A stretch of DNA of 64,000 nt from Amycolatopsis decaplanina DSM 44594 (GCF_000342005.1 NZ_AOHO01000071.1:253690-317689); one strand, 5' to 3'. Shown: positions 8,477 to 18,102, counted from the first letter of the stretch. A program made the numbers and translations. The notes: generated by a model from the letters alone, not told the origin.

Positions 8477-9424
8477 TCACGCGCCGCCGCTGGCGACGAT
8501 GTCGCCGTTGACCCCCTTGGGGAAGAACCCGCCCTCCTTCACCGGGCCCGGGTTCAGGTAGACGACGTTCAGCACCCGGTCGGCGCCGCGGCCGAAGCAG
8601 ATGCCGTTGTTGTCGGTGGGCACGATATTGGCCTGGTTGCCGAGCAGGATGCCCTGGTCGTCGTCACCGGGACCGTCGAGGGCGTCGCGCGCGTTGGAGA
8701 TCTTGGCCGCCGCGTCGCCGAGGTCCCGGTCGAACAGCGAGGTCCGGATCGTGGCGGCGTGGTAGGCCTCGGCGGCCAGGATGCCGGCGGCCGCGTCCAG
8801 GAACGTCTTGTTGGTGATCAGCGGGGCGGCGCCCTTGTAGGCCGTCACGCCGACGTCCTCGAACAGGAACGCCGCCAGCAGGAAGTTCTTCTCATTGGCG
8901 AACGGGTCGAACTGCTGGTATCCGCTGATCAGCCCGGCCGCCTTGGCCGCGGCGGTGAAGCTGTCCTTGAGGTCGATCTCGGGCCGCGACACCGCGGCCT
9001 TGCCCAGGGCGCCGCGCAGGAACTTGACGTGCGCGATCTCGTCGCCCGCGATCTCCTTCGCGAACTGGTGCAGTGCCTTGTCGTGGAACATCACCTTCTT
9101 GCCGCCGACGACCCCGCCCTGGGTGCCGGCACCACCGGTGAGGTCGTCCGGCAGCCCGCGGCCGTGGACGGCGAAGGAGTAGAACTCGGCTTCGAGGTAC
9201 TCCAGGTTGAGCGCGAAGTTGAGCACGGCCGCGTCGCTGGGGGCGCCCGCGGCGGCAGCGGCGTCACCCGTGGCCGAAGCGGACGAAGTGGCCTGCACCC
9301 CGAGGTAGGTCGCGCCGACGACACCGAGCCCCGCCGCGCCGGCGGCCTTCAGGAACCGGCGGCGATCCGTGCGGTTCTCGGCGCTGCGCGAGATCAGGGT
9401 ACGAACGAAGGGCTTTCCGAACAC
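8477..9424 (-). CDS. Tat-exported ferritin-like domain protein
   Basis: A 315-residue protein with a twin-arginine signal (DRRRFLKAAGAAGLGVVGATYL, residues 20-41) and an Ala/Ser-rich linker. The helical domain contains NFALNLEYLEAEFYSFA, DEIAHVKFLRGALG and EAYHAATIRT; the spaced Glu and ExxH motifs fit the Ferritin_2/desiccation-related family. It is probably exported folded and could bind a di-metal centre, but the activity is not established for this family. The GTG at 9424 follows GAGAGG; the longer frame to 9481 is not needed. Confidence 0.75.
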   Translation of the reverse strand: MFGKPFVRTLISRSAENRTDRRRFLKAAGAAGLGVVGATYLGVQATSSASATGDAAAAAGAPSDAAVLNFALNLEYLEAEFYSFAVHGRGLPDDLTGGAGTQGGVVGGKKVMFHDKALHQFAKEIAGDEIAHVKFLRGALGKAAVSRPEIDLKDSFTAAAKAAGLISGYQQFDPFANEKNFLLAAFLFEDVGVTAYKGAAPLITNKTFLDAAAGILAAEAYHAATIRTSLFDRDLGDAAAKISNARDALDGPGDDDQGILLGNQANIVPTDNNGICFGRGADRVLNVVYLNPGPVKEGGFFPKGVNGDIVASGGA

Positions 9425-9511
9425 GAGTGGTTCCTCTCGTCTTTGCGGTGCACACCCACCCACTCGGACGTTCGGAACCACCCGTGACCCGGATTGGAGA
9501 AGATCTCGATT

Positions 9512-10756
9512 TTATTTCTTCGTCGCCGCGGCAAGGCGAACGCAGACCGCGAGACCGCGGATGGCCTCTTCGACCTCGGCCAGCTCGGGGTACGTCGGCG
9601 CGATGCGGATGACCGCGTCTTCCGGGTCGTCACCGTACGGGTGGGTCGCGCCGGCCGGGGTCAGGGCGATGCCCGCCTCCTTGGCCAGCCGCACGACCTC
9701 CTTGGCGGTTCCGGACGGGACGGTCAGCGAGATGAAGTACCCGCCGGTCGGCTTGGTCCAGGACGCGAGGCCCGATTCGCCCAGTTCCTTGGTGAGGATC
9801 TCGTCGACGGCCGCGAACTTCGGCCCGATGAGCTCGGCGTGCTTGCGCATGTGCTCGCGGACGCCGTCCTCGTCGCGCAGGAACAGCGCGTGGCGGAGCT
9901 GGTTGACCTTGTCCGGGCCGATGGTCCGCTTGCCGATGAGGCCGGTCCACCAGGCCAGGTTCGCCTCGGAGGCGCCGAAGAAGCCGACACCGCCACCCGC
10001 GTAGGTGACCTTCGAGGTGGAGCCGAAGACGAACACGCGGTCGGCGTTGCCCGCCTCGGTGGCCAGCGCGAGCAGATCGGCCAAGTGCGCCTCGTCCTCG
10101 GTGAGGTGGTGCACGGCGTAGGCGTTGTCCCAGAAGATCCGGAAGTCCGGGGCGGCCGTGGTCATCGTGGCCAGGCGGCGCACGGTGTCGTCGCTGTAGG
10201 TGACGCCGGTCGGGTTGCTGTACTTCGGCACGCACCAGATGCCCTTGACCGCGGCGTCTTCGGCGACGAGGCGCTCGACGACCTCCATGTCCGGGCCGGT
10301 CTCGGTGAGCGGCACCTGGATCAGCTCGATCCCGAAGCGTTCGGCCAGCGCGAAGTGCCGGTCGTAGCCCGGGACCGGGCACAGGAACTTGACGCTCGGC
10401 TCGTCGGCCCAGCGGCGTTCGGCGCCCGGGAGCTTGCTGAGGAAGGCCTGCACGATCGAGTCGTGCATGAGCTCCAGGCTGGAGTTGCCCGCGGCCAGCA
10501 GCTGCTCGGCCGGGACCTGCAGCGGCCCGGCGAAGATGCGGCGGAGCTCGGGCAGGCCCTTGAGGCCGCCGTAGTTGCGGACGTCCGTGCCGTCTTCCGC
10601 CTTGCGCACGTCTCCGGGGAGGGCGAGCAGCCCGTCGGCGAGGTCCAGCTGGCGGGGGGACGGCTTGCCGCGGGTGATGTCCAGGGAGAGGCCACGGTCG
10701 ACGAGGGCCGCGTAGTCGCGGCGGGCGCTCTCGACATCGACAGGTGCAGTGGTCAT
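9512..10756 (-). CDS. Aspartate aminotransferase, Rv3722c/AspT type
   Basis: A 414-residue PLP enzyme of the Aminotran_MocR (PF12897) type. It has LDITRGKPSPRQLDLADGLL and YGGLKGLPELRRIF near the N-terminus, GNSSLELMHDS, KFLCPVPGYDRHF, FWDNAYAVHHL, and STSKVTYAGGGVGFFG with the PLP-binding Lys near residue 249. These blocks align closely with M. tuberculosis Rv3722c, the main aspartate aminotransferase, from memory of that sequence. It would interconvert aspartate/2-oxoglutarate and oxaloacetate/glutamate. The start is ATG 10756; the longer frame is an upstream extension. Confidence 0.85.
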   Translation of the reverse strand: MTTAPVDVESARRDYAALVDRGLSLDITRGKPSPRQLDLADGLLALPGDVRKAEDGTDVRNYGGLKGLPELRRIFAGPLQVPAEQLLAAGNSSLELMHDSIVQAFLSKLPGAERRWADEPSVKFLCPVPGYDRHFALAERFGIELIQVPLTETGPDMEVVERLVAEDAAVKGIWCVPKYSNPTGVTYSDDTVRRLATMTTAAPDFRIFWDNAYAVHHLTEDEAHLADLLALATEAGNADRVFVFGSTSKVTYAGGGVGFFGASEANLAWWTGLIGKRTIGPDKVNQLRHALFLRDEDGVREHMRKHAELIGPKFAAVDEILTKELGESGLASWTKPTGGYFISLTVPSGTAKEVVRLAKEAGIALTPAGATHPYGDDPEDAVIRIAPTYPELAEVEEAIRGLAVCVRLAAATKK

Positions 10757-10932
10757 GCCTAACGCTAAACCCGGCGGCGGTCCGGCGTGAGACGAGGGTG
10801 GCCCTAGGCCGGCGCACGCCGGATCCGATAACGGTTCCGGCGCGTTTTTCATCATTCGTAACGAGGCCAAATCCCCTATTGAACCGGCCACCGTTCCCGC
10901 ATTCTCGGTAGCACGAGGAAAAGGGGAGGAAA

Positions 10933-11436
10933 ATGAGAACGAAGGACTGGGCAGTGCTGACGCTGTCGACCGCGGGCGCCTTGGCCGCGTGCGCGGTACC
11001 CAATCAGGGAACGGCTACGCCGGCCGTCACGGTGGCCGCCCCGCCGAATACGATCGTGATCCAGTCACCGGCGGTCGCGGCCCCGCCTCAGACGGTTTAT
11101 GTCGCACCGCCGACGACACAGACGGTCTATCCCGCACCGGCGGTTGCGGTGGCACAAACGGTGATCGCCTTCTACGACGCGATCAACCGGCGTGATTTCC
11201 TCACCGCGTGGAATCTCGGCGGGCAACGACTGGCGAAAGGCGGCACTTATGCCTCCTGGGCCAATGGATACGCGACGACTTCGTGGGTAGCGCTCACCGT
11301 GAGGAGCACGAGCGGGAACACCGTGTACGTCGATCTTTCGGCCCGGCAGACCGACGGTTCGCTGCGCACTTTCTCCGGTTCTTACACCGTTTCCGGCGGC
11401 GCGATCACCGGAGCGAGCATGAAACGGCTCTCGTGA
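10933..11436 (+). CDS. Small secreted lipoprotein
   Basis: A 167-residue protein with a clear ribosome site (AAGGGGAGGAAA before ATG). The N-terminus has LSTAGALAACAVPN, a lipobox with Cys near residue 20, followed by a Pro/Thr/Val-rich low-complexity linker to about residue 75 with repeated TVYxAPP units. The C-terminal 90 residues (AQTVIAFYDAINRRDFLTAWNLGGQ...) look like an NTF2-like/SnoaL-type small domain. Probably a cell-envelope anchored protein; ligand unknown. Its stop touches the stop of the convergent Mce-associated gene. Confidence 0.65.
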   Translation: MRTKDWAVLTLSTAGALAACAVPNQGTATPAVTVAAPPNTIVIQSPAVAAPPQTVYVAPPTTQTVYPAPAVAVAQTVIAFYDAINRRDFLTAWNLGGQRLAKGGTYASWANGYATTSWVALTVRSTSGNTVYVDLSARQTDGSLRTFSGSYTVSGGAITGASMKRLS

Positions 11437-11931
11437 TCAAAGCGGAGTGAGCCGGGAGATCTTCCACCGGCCGTCGACACGCTGCGCGGTGACCGAAAGC
11501 TGGGAGACCGACGACTGCGGCGCGCCCCCACCGGCGGCCATCGTCTGCTGGTCGAGGAACAGCAGCACTTCGGCCTCGTCTCCGCGCAGGGACCGGACAC
11601 CGAGCGAACGGACCGTCGTCGTGCGTACGAGCTTCTGTTCCCCGGCCCGCTTGCGAGCCGCGGCGAACTGGTCCCGGTACTGCCCGGTCGCCTCGCCGGT
11701 CAGCACGTCGGCCGCGGCCCGTTCGGTCCGCGCGAGGTTGCCGTGGTCGTAGGAGAAGACGGCCTTCACCCCGGCGCCGACCTGGTCCGCGACCTCGGCC
11801 GTGGCGGTCTGGTCCACCAGCGCCGCGTTGCCGTCCGAACCCAGCGAGGACGCCTGGAGGCCGAACCACACCGCGCAGCCGGTGGCCAGCACGATGATCG
11901 CGATCAGGAGCCGCGGGGTGCGCCCGGTCAC
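11437..11931 (-). CDS. Mce-associated membrane protein (Mas), distal
   Basis: A 164-residue protein with one N-terminal membrane helix (LLIAIIVLATGCAVWFGL) and an extracytoplasmic domain like VirB8/NTF2 folds, with VDGRWKISRLTPL at its end. This is the profile of Mas proteins coded after mceF, which are thought to stabilise the Mce transporter. It is last in the mce operon, and its GTG start overlaps the previous gene by 4 bp. Mycobacterial mce4 likewise ends with two mas genes. Confidence 0.75.
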   Translation of the reverse strand: MTGRTPRLLIAIIVLATGCAVWFGLQASSLGSDGNAALVDQTATAEVADQVGAGVKAVFSYDHGNLARTERAAADVLTGEATGQYRDQFAAARKRAGEQKLVRTTTVRSLGVRSLRGDEAEVLLFLDQQTMAAGGGAPQSSVSQLSVTAQRVDGRWKISRLTPL

Positions 11932-12416
11932 GAGCCCGCCGCCTGCACCGCGCTGACCTTCCAGCCGTCCTCGACGCGCCGGTAGTCCACGGTCAGCCTG
12001 CTCACCTTGGGCACGGCCGATCCGCCGCCGGTGCTGACCCGCACGTCCAGCACGGCCATCAGGCGTGCCGTCCCGGCGGCGGCGTCGAGTTCGGTGACGG
12101 CGGCCTGCTTGAGCTCCGCGGTGGCGACGGTCTTGCTCGACCTCGCCCGGTCGATCTGGATCTGCCGGTCGCCGGTGAGGTCCTTGCCGAGCCGTCCGGT
12201 GGTGACGCCGAGCCAGCGGTCGACGTCCTGGGCCCCGCTGCGGTAGTCGATCGTGTTGAGCACCTCGAGCTGACCGGACGCGGCGGCCAGGACGGCCTCA
12301 CGTTCCCGGCCCCGTGCCAGGCTGTCATCGCGCGCGGCGCTCCACCACGACCAGCCGAACCAGGCGGCCGCGAGGACCGCCAGCGCGGCGACGACGGCGA
12401 GGGCGCGGGTGAGCAC
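11928..12416 (-). CDS. Mce-associated membrane protein (Mas), proximal
   Basis: A 162-residue protein: membrane helix at about residues 5-25 (VVAALAVLAAAWFGWSWW), then a periplasm-facing domain containing VLNTIDYRSGAQDVDRWLGVTTG and ending YRRVEDGWKVSAVQ, the same layout as the next gene although the sequences differ. The GTG start is fused to the mceF stop (TAGTG). It probably assembles with the Mce complex at the outer face of the membrane. Confidence 0.75.
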   Translation of the reverse strand: MLTRALAVVAALAVLAAAWFGWSWWSAARDDSLARGREREAVLAAASGQLEVLNTIDYRSGAQDVDRWLGVTTGRLGKDLTGDRQIQIDRARSSKTVATAELKQAAVTELDAAAGTARLMAVLDVRVSTGGGSAVPKVSRLTVDYRRVEDGWKVSAVQAAGS

Positions 12417-13651
12417 TACTTGCCACCCAGCAACGCGCCGAGTCCGCCGGGCGCGGATCCGGTGAGCAGGCTCAGCACGCCCGGCAGTTGAGCGGATTCC
12501 GCCGCCTGCGGGGCCTGCTTCGGCCGCTCCGGGATCGCGGGCGGCTTACCGGCATACGGGGCGTTCTGCGAGCCTCGCACGCCTGTGGGGCTTCCCGGTG
12601 GCTCGGCGCAGTACGCCTGTGTATTCACCGGTGCTTCGGTGGTGTCGTTGGCGGGACGCTGCTTCGTGCCCTCATAGCCCTTCGTGCACGAGGCCGGGTC
12701 GAAGAAGTTGAACACGACGCCGAGGTGACCGGTGCCGTCCGGCGACGTGGAGCGCGAGAACGCCGAGATGATCGGGTACGCGACGAGGAGTTCTTCGATC
12801 GCGTCGGTGCGGGCGGAGGTGATCTGGGCGGTCGTGAGGGCGTTCGCGAACAGCACCCCGAGGTCGGTCCCGGAGACCGCGAGCACGTCGCTGATCTGGC
12901 GGCTCAGCTTCGGCGCCTCGTCGATCACGCGCCGCAGGTCCGGGTCGGACGTCTTCAGCTGCGCGGCGATCGTCTTGAGCCCGCTGGAGAACCGGCTGAT
13001 GTTGTCCGCCTGCCGCCGTTGCGTGTCCAGCACGGTCCGCGAGTTGGCGAGCAGGCCCTGGGTGTCGGGCAGGTACTGTGTCGCGGTCGCGGTGAGGGAA
13101 CCGGTGCTGTCCAACAGCTGCCGCAGATCCGGGCCGGCGTTCGCGAAGGCCTCGTAGGTCTCGTCGACGACGGTCTTCAACGATTCCGGTTTCACGCTCG
13201 ACACCAGTTTGTCCAGATTGGACAGTACGGTGTCCGGCGCGAGCGGGATCGAGGTCTTGTCCCGCGTGATGACCGAACCCTCGGCCAGGTACGGCCCGTT
13301 TTCGTGCATGGGCAGCAGATCGACGTACTGCTCCCCCACCGCCGACCGGTTCGCGACCGCGGCCTTGGTGTCCGCGGGGATCTTCGGCGCGCCCGAATCG
13401 ATGTCGAGGCCGAGGTCGATGCCGTGTTCGGTGAGCGTCATCGACGCGACCTTGCCGACCGCGACGCCGCGGTAGGAGACCTCGGCGTTGACGAAGATCC
13501 CGCCGGAGTCCACGAGCTGCGCGGTGACGAGGTAGCCGCGGGTGCCGAAGAGCCGGTCCAGCCCGGCGTATTTGCCGCCCGCGTAGACGACCGAAACCAC
13601 CGCGATGACGACGAACACCGCCAGTTGGATTTTGGTCTTGCGCGTGATCAC
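12416..13651 (-). CDS. mceF: Mce-family substrate-binding protein MceF
   Basis: A 411-residue Mce protein: N-terminal membrane helix (LAVFVVIAVVSVVYAGGKYAG), MlaD/Mce beta domain with VDSGGIFVNAEVSYRGVAVGKV and SAVGEQYVDLLP, a long helical region, then a Pro-rich tail with four Cys and a terminal Gly/Leu stretch. It is last of the six Mce subunits. The GTG at 13651 overlaps mceE by 4 bp. In the mce4 system the six Mce subunits form a tunnel that carries steroid from the outer envelope to the YrbE permease. Confidence 0.85.
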   Translation of the reverse strand: MITRKTKIQLAVFVVIAVVSVVYAGGKYAGLDRLFGTRGYLVTAQLVDSGGIFVNAEVSYRGVAVGKVASMTLTEHGIDLGLDIDSGAPKIPADTKAAVANRSAVGEQYVDLLPMHENGPYLAEGSVITRDKTSIPLAPDTVLSNLDKLVSSVKPESLKTVVDETYEAFANAGPDLRQLLDSTGSLTATATQYLPDTQGLLANSRTVLDTQRRQADNISRFSSGLKTIAAQLKTSDPDLRRVIDEAPKLSRQISDVLAVSGTDLGVLFANALTTAQITSARTDAIEELLVAYPIISAFSRSTSPDGTGHLGVVFNFFDPASCTKGYEGTKQRPANDTTEAPVNTQAYCAEPPGSPTGVRGSQNAPYAGKPPAIPERPKQAPQAAESAQLPGVLSLLTGSAPGGLGALLGGK

Positions 13652-14853
13652 TTGCCACCTCCCAGCAGCGGCCCGAGGATCCCGCCGAGCACACCGCCCA
13701 GCACGTCCCCCTGGGGTGTCCGGGGAGCCTGCGGGAGATCACCGGCGGGCAGCGGCAGCACCGGTGGCGCGGCACCGTCGTTGAACGGGATCGCCCCGGG
13801 TGCGCCGGTACCCTGGGTGCCCGGCAGCTGGATGATCGGCTGTGACGAGTTGTTCATGTTCTCCAGGAAGGTGTCCAGGTTCAGGTCGATCTTGGCTTCG
13901 ACGTTCGCGTAGTCGCCCTTGATCACGTTGCCCGCGTAGTCCGGGAACGGGTACGTGAGCAGGATCCGCAGCGCCGTCGGCAGGTCCTGGCCCGCCTCGG
14001 TCAGCTTCTTCAGCGTCGGCTGCAACGCGCGGAGGTTCGCGACCAGCGTGTCCTTGCTCGCGTTGATCGTGTCGGTCGCGACGCCGGACAGCGTGTTCAG
14101 CGACCGCAGCATGCCGACGAGCTGATCCCGTTGCTCGGTCACGACCTTGAGCCCCGGCGAGAGGTTGTCGAGCGCGTTCGTGAGGTTCTGCGTCTGGCCG
14201 GCCAGGGTCTTGGACAACCTGTCGAGGCCGTCGATGGCGCGCAGGATCTCGCCCTTGTGCCCGTCGAGCTCGGTGGCCAGCTTGTCCACCTGGGACAGCA
14301 GGGAGCGGACCTCGGCCTCGTTGCCGGTGAGCGCTTCGTTGAGTTCGTGGCTGATCTTCTGGATCTGCTCGACCCCGCCGCCGTTGAGCAGCAGGGACAG
14401 CGCGCCGAGGACCTCCTCGACCTCGGGGTTGCGGTTCGTGCGGTCCAGCGGGATCTTCGCGCCCTCGGCGAGCGTTCCTTCGGGCTTTTCGGGGGCGTGC
14501 AGGTCGACGAACTTCTCCCCCAGCAGGCTCGACTGCCTCAGTTCGGCCCGCGCGTTCGCGGGCAGCGCGATGTCGCCGTCGACCACCATGCTCACCCACG
14601 CCGAGCGCGTGTCCGGCGCGAGGTCGATCTTCTCGACCCGGCCGACCGGGACGTCGTTGACCTTCACACTCGCCTGTGGCACGAGGTCGAGGACGTCGGA
14701 GAACTGCGCGGAAAGCCGGTACGGATGGTCGCCGAGATCCGCGCCGCCCGGCAAGGGAGTGTTGTACAGCCCAGAGAAACCGCCGTCACCGCATCCGGCC
14801 AGCACCAGGACGCCCGCCATCACCCCGGCGATCTTCCGCCGCTGCCGCCTCAT
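13648..14853 (-). CDS. mceE: Mce-family lipoprotein MceE
   Basis: A 401-residue Mce protein with a lipobox (VLVLAGC, Cys near residue 21), the feature that distinguishes MceE/LprK-type subunits. The Mce domain holds PQASVKVNDVPVGRVEKIDL and QSSLLGEKFVDLHAP, followed by coiled-coil-like helices around residues 150-290 and a Pro/Gly-rich tail. Its ATG overlaps the mceD stop by 4 bp. Lipid anchoring probably fixes this subunit in the envelope as part of the heterohexamer. Confidence 0.85.
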   Translation of the reverse strand: MRRQRRKIAGVMAGVLVLAGCGDGGFSGLYNTPLPGGADLGDHPYRLSAQFSDVLDLVPQASVKVNDVPVGRVEKIDLAPDTRSAWVSMVVDGDIALPANARAELRQSSLLGEKFVDLHAPEKPEGTLAEGAKIPLDRTNRNPEVEEVLGALSLLLNGGGVEQIQKISHELNEALTGNEAEVRSLLSQVDKLATELDGHKGEILRAIDGLDRLSKTLAGQTQNLTNALDNLSPGLKVVTEQRDQLVGMLRSLNTLSGVATDTINASKDTLVANLRALQPTLKKLTEAGQDLPTALRILLTYPFPDYAGNVIKGDYANVEAKIDLNLDTFLENMNNSSQPIIQLPGTQGTGAPGAIPFNDGAAPPVLPLPAGDLPQAPRTPQGDVLGGVLGGILGPLLGGGK

Positions 14854-16040
14854 TTCGGGAGTCCCTTGCTCATGACGTCGATCAGCGGGAGCGGCAGCGG
14901 CGGCAGTTCACCGCTCTGCAGCGAGGCCAGCACCTGCGGGACCGACGGGAGTTTCAACGTGCCGTCGAGGATCGGCGCCAGTTGCTTGCAGATGTTCCCC
15001 AACGCGTCCGGGATCGGCTTCGGCGTGCTCGCGCTGATCAGGCGGCACACGGTCAGGATCGGCGGATGGGTCAGCTCGTTCAGGTTGTCCCGCACCGCGA
15101 TCGTGCCGGACGCCGCGTCGTAGGAGTTGATGAAGTTGGTCGCGCCGGTCGGCGCGATGTCGATCACCTCGGCGAGCGAGGCCCGCTGGTCCACGAGTAC
15201 CTTCGTCAGCCCGGCCAGTTTGTCCACATTGGACGAAAGCAGATCCCTGTTCTCCGCGACGAACTTCTCGACATCGCCCATCGCCGTCGCCAGGGAGCTC
15301 AGCGCGGCCCCCACGTCGGCGGAGTCCGCGGCCAGGAAACCGCTCACGTCCGCAGCGCGGCGGTAGAACTCGTTGAGCTGCTTGTCGCTTTCGGCCAGCG
15401 CGCCGGTGAAGGAGTTCAGGTTCTGGACCGTGGTGAACAGGTCGCCTTTGGAGCTGTCCAAGGTCTTCGCCAGTTCGGACAGCCGTGTCACCGTGGTGTT
15501 GAGGTTCTTCCCGTTACCGTCGAGGTTCGCCGCCGCCGTGTCGAGCACGTCGGACAGCGCGCCGTTCTTGTTGGCGCCGTTGGGTCCCAGACTGGTCGAG
15601 AGCTTGTCGAGACTCGTGTAGAGGTCGTCGAGTTCGGCCGGTGTCGCCGTCTTCTCCTTGGCGATCACCGTGTCCGAGGCCATTTCGGGGCCGCTCTCGT
15701 AGGCCGGGGTCAGCTGCACGTACCGGTCGCTGACCAGGCTCGGCGCGACGACGACGGCGCCCGCGTCGGCCGGGATCGGGGTGTCGCCGTCGATCCGCAT
15801 GTCGACCCGGACAGCCTCACCCTGCGGCGTGACGCCGGTGATCTCGCCGACCTTCACCCCGAGCACCCGGACCGACGAACCCGCGTAGAGCCCGACGGTC
15901 TTCCCGAAGTAGGCACTGATCCGGGTGCCCCCGGGTTCGGAGAACACCAGCCACAGACCGGCTGTCACGATCAGCACGAGGACGCAGGCGGACGCGACCC
16001 AGGTGTAGAGCGTGCGTCCGGTGCGCGTGTGGTTCGTCAT
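14850..16040 (-). CDS. mceD: Mce-family substrate-binding protein MceD
   Basis: A 396-residue Mce subunit: membrane helix near residues 13-33, VGLYAGSSVRVLGVKVGEITGV and SLVSDRYVQLTPAY in the Mce domain, then a segment with PAELDDLYTSLDKLSTSLGPNGAN that I associate with MceD proteins, and a helical C-terminal half. ATG 16040 overlaps the mceC stop (ATGA); the longer frame to 16142 lies inside mceC and is rejected. Confidence 0.8.
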   Translation of the reverse strand: MTNHTRTGRTLYTWVASACVLVLIVTAGLWLVFSEPGGTRISAYFGKTVGLYAGSSVRVLGVKVGEITGVTPQGEAVRVDMRIDGDTPIPADAGAVVVAPSLVSDRYVQLTPAYESGPEMASDTVIAKEKTATPAELDDLYTSLDKLSTSLGPNGANKNGALSDVLDTAAANLDGNGKNLNTTVTRLSELAKTLDSSKGDLFTTVQNLNSFTGALAESDKQLNEFYRRAADVSGFLAADSADVGAALSSLATAMGDVEKFVAENRDLLSSNVDKLAGLTKVLVDQRASLAEVIDIAPTGATNFINSYDAASGTIAVRDNLNELTHPPILTVCRLISASTPKPIPDALGNICKQLAPILDGTLKLPSVPQVLASLQSGELPPLPLPLIDVMSKGLPK

Positions 16041-17068
16041 CGTCCACCCACCCCCTGGTTCGGCGCCGCGATCGGCGGGGTGCAGCCCTCCGGGTTGACC
16101 TGGAACGCGCCCGCGATGATCGTCGGCGGCAGCAGCCCGCACAGGTAACCCTCGAACCAGCGCCCGTTGCCGGTCGCGTTGGCGCCGACGCGGGCGAACG
16201 GCGCCATCAGCGCGAGACTGCGGCTGAGGTTGTCCTGGTTGCGCTGCAGGATGTCGGTGACCTTGCCGAGCTTCTCCAGCGTCGGCTTCAGCTGCTGCCG
16301 GTTGTCGGCGACGAGTCCGGACAGCTGTGCGGAGACCTGTTGCGTGCCCTTGAGCAACGTGCTGATCGCGTCCTTCCGGTTCTGCAGTTCGGCGAGCAGG
16401 AGGTTGCCGTCGTCGAGGATCCGCTTCAGCTGGGCGTTGCGATCGGACAGCGTCTTGGACACCTTGCTCGTGTTGGCCAGCAACGTCTTCAAGTCACCGT
16501 CGCGGGAGGAGACCGTCTTGGACAACGAAGAAAGCCCCCCGAGGGCGTCCTTGAGGTACTGCGGGCTGTCCTTGAGCGCGTCGGAGAGGACGGTGAAACT
16601 CGTCGCCAGCTGCGCGGTGTCGATCTCGCCGACCGTGCCCGACAGTTCCTGGAACGCGTCCTGCAGTTCGAACGGCGTCCGCGTGCGGTCGAGCCCGATG
16701 GTGGTGTTCGGGTCCTGGTTCGCCTTGCCTTTCGGCGTCAGCGCGAGGAACTTCTCGCCGAGCAGCGTCTTGATCTCGATCGACGCGGCGGTGGCGTCGC
16801 CGACCCGGACGCCGGAGACCCGGAACTTCACCAGCACCTTCTTGCCCGCCAGCTCCACGGAGCTGACCTGGCCCACCTTGACCCCGGCGACCTGGACCTC
16901 GTTGTCCGGCGCCAGCCCCGCCGATTCGCCGAAGTACGCGGAGTACGTCGTCCCGCTGCCGAACAGCGGGATCCGGTCGGAGAAGTACGTCGTCGCGGTG
17001 ACCAGCACGATCAGGATCAGCGTCACGCCGCCGACCACGGCCTGGTTGCGTTCCTTGAGCGGCTTCAC
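16037..17068 (-). CDS. mceC: Mce-family substrate-binding protein MceC
   Basis: A 343-residue Mce subunit. VKPLKERNQAVVGGVTLILIVLV forms the start and membrane helix, GLAPDNEVQVAGVKVGQV and KTLLGEKFLALTP mark the Mce domain, and a heptad-like helical region follows to residue 300, ending with a small Cys-containing tail. The GTG at 17068 overlaps the mceB stop by 4 bp. The start choice follows that overlap and the family N-terminus. Confidence 0.8.
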   Translation of the reverse strand: MKPLKERNQAVVGGVTLILIVLVTATTYFSDRIPLFGSGTTYSAYFGESAGLAPDNEVQVAGVKVGQVSSVELAGKKVLVKFRVSGVRVGDATAASIEIKTLLGEKFLALTPKGKANQDPNTTIGLDRTRTPFELQDAFQELSGTVGEIDTAQLATSFTVLSDALKDSPQYLKDALGGLSSLSKTVSSRDGDLKTLLANTSKVSKTLSDRNAQLKRILDDGNLLLAELQNRKDAISTLLKGTQQVSAQLSGLVADNRQQLKPTLEKLGKVTDILQRNQDNLSRSLALMAPFARVGANATGNGRWFEGYLCGLLPPTIIAGAFQVNPEGCTPPIAAPNQGVGGR

Positions 17069-18102
17069 GGCCCGCACCTCTCCGGTCGCTGCGTACCGGG
17101 CAGCGGCGTGATCGGCAGTTCGATGTTGAGCGACTTGATGCCGATGCTGCCGGAGATCCCGCACAGGTAGTAGTTGAACCAGCTGCCGTAGCTCAGCGTC
17201 CTGGTGAACTTCTGCAGGTTGCCCGGCAGCACCTGCAGGAGATGGTCGAGCAGCTGTTCCGAATCGCCGAGGTTCTGTGACAGCGCGCCGAGCTGCGCGA
17301 CGTCGTCCTTGAGCGCGGGCCGCGCGTCGGCGAGCAGGCCCGTCGTGGCGACGGTGAGGTCGCCCAGCGCCTTGACCGCGTCGCCGATCGGCTGCCGCTG
17401 CTCGGAAAGCCCGGTGACCAGCCGCTGCGTCTGGTCGATCAGCTCGCCCAGCTGCGGCGAGCGCCGCTCGACCGTGCCGAGCACGGTGTTGAGGTTCGCG
17501 ATGACGTCACCGATGATCTTGTCCTTGCCCGCGATGGCCGACGTGACCGACGCGGTGTGCGCGAGCAGGCTGGTGATCGTGCCGCCCTCGCCCTGGAAGA
17601 CCTGGATGATCTCGTAGGACAGCTTGTTGACGTCCTCCGGGTTCAGCGCGCGGAAGAGCGGTTTGAACCCGTTGAAGAGCACGGTCAGGTTCAGCGCCGG
17701 TTTGGTGCGCTCGGGCGGGATGACCCCGCCGCGCGGCAACGACTTCTCGTCCCCGATGTCCGTGCCGAGCGAGAGGTACCGCTGCCCGACCAGGTTGCGG
17801 TACTTGATGGTCGCCGTCACCGACGCCGGCAGCCGATGCGTGGTCTGGACGTCGAAGTGGACCTGGGCGAGGTTCTTCTCGCCCTCCTCGACCTCGATCT
17901 TGCCGACCTGGCCGACCTTCACACCGACGATGCGGACGTCGTCACCCTCCTTCAGGCCGGACGCGTCGGTGAACTTGGCCGTGTAGCCCGAGGTTTCGCC
18001 GAAGTTGGTGTTCGCGATGGTGGCGCCGAGGATCGCGGTGAGCAGCACGGTCACCACGGCGAAGACGAGGATCTTGACCAGATCCGGGACGAAGGACCTC
18101 AC
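17065..18102 (-). CDS. mceB: Mce-family substrate-binding protein MceB
   Basis: A 345-residue Mce subunit starting at GTG 18102 (VRSFVPDLVKILVFAVV...), with a GGCGGAGGTGGAG ribosome site. The Mce domain contains ASGLKEGDDVRIVGVKVGQVGKI and YRNLVGQRYLSLG; a helical region and a short Cys-bearing tail follow. Its frame runs on upstream to 18288 through palindrome sequence, which I do not count as coding. Unlike every other junction in this operon, it does not directly overlap the preceding mce gene; a 209-bp block intervenes. Confidence 0.85.
   Translation of the reverse strand: MRSFVPDLVKILVFAVVTVLLTAILGATIANTNFGETSGYTAKFTDASGLKEGDDVRIVGVKVGQVGKIEVEEGEKNLAQVHFDVQTTHRLPASVTATIKYRNLVGQRYLSLGTDIGDEKSLPRGGVIPPERTKPALNLTVLFNGFKPLFRALNPEDVNKLSYEIIQVFQGEGGTITSLLAHTASVTSAIAGKDKIIGDVIANLNTVLGTVERRSPQLGELIDQTQRLVTGLSEQRQPIGDAVKALGDLTVATTGLLADARPALKDDVAQLGALSQNLGDSEQLLDHLLQVLPGNLQKFTRTLSYGSWFNYYLCGISGSIGIKSLNIELPITPLPGTQRPERCGP

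Noticed and set aside
15220..15228. TTGTCCACA, a perfect DnaA box
   Set aside because: It lies within the mceD coding sequence and encodes conserved residues; isolated occurrences in coding DNA are expected by chance.
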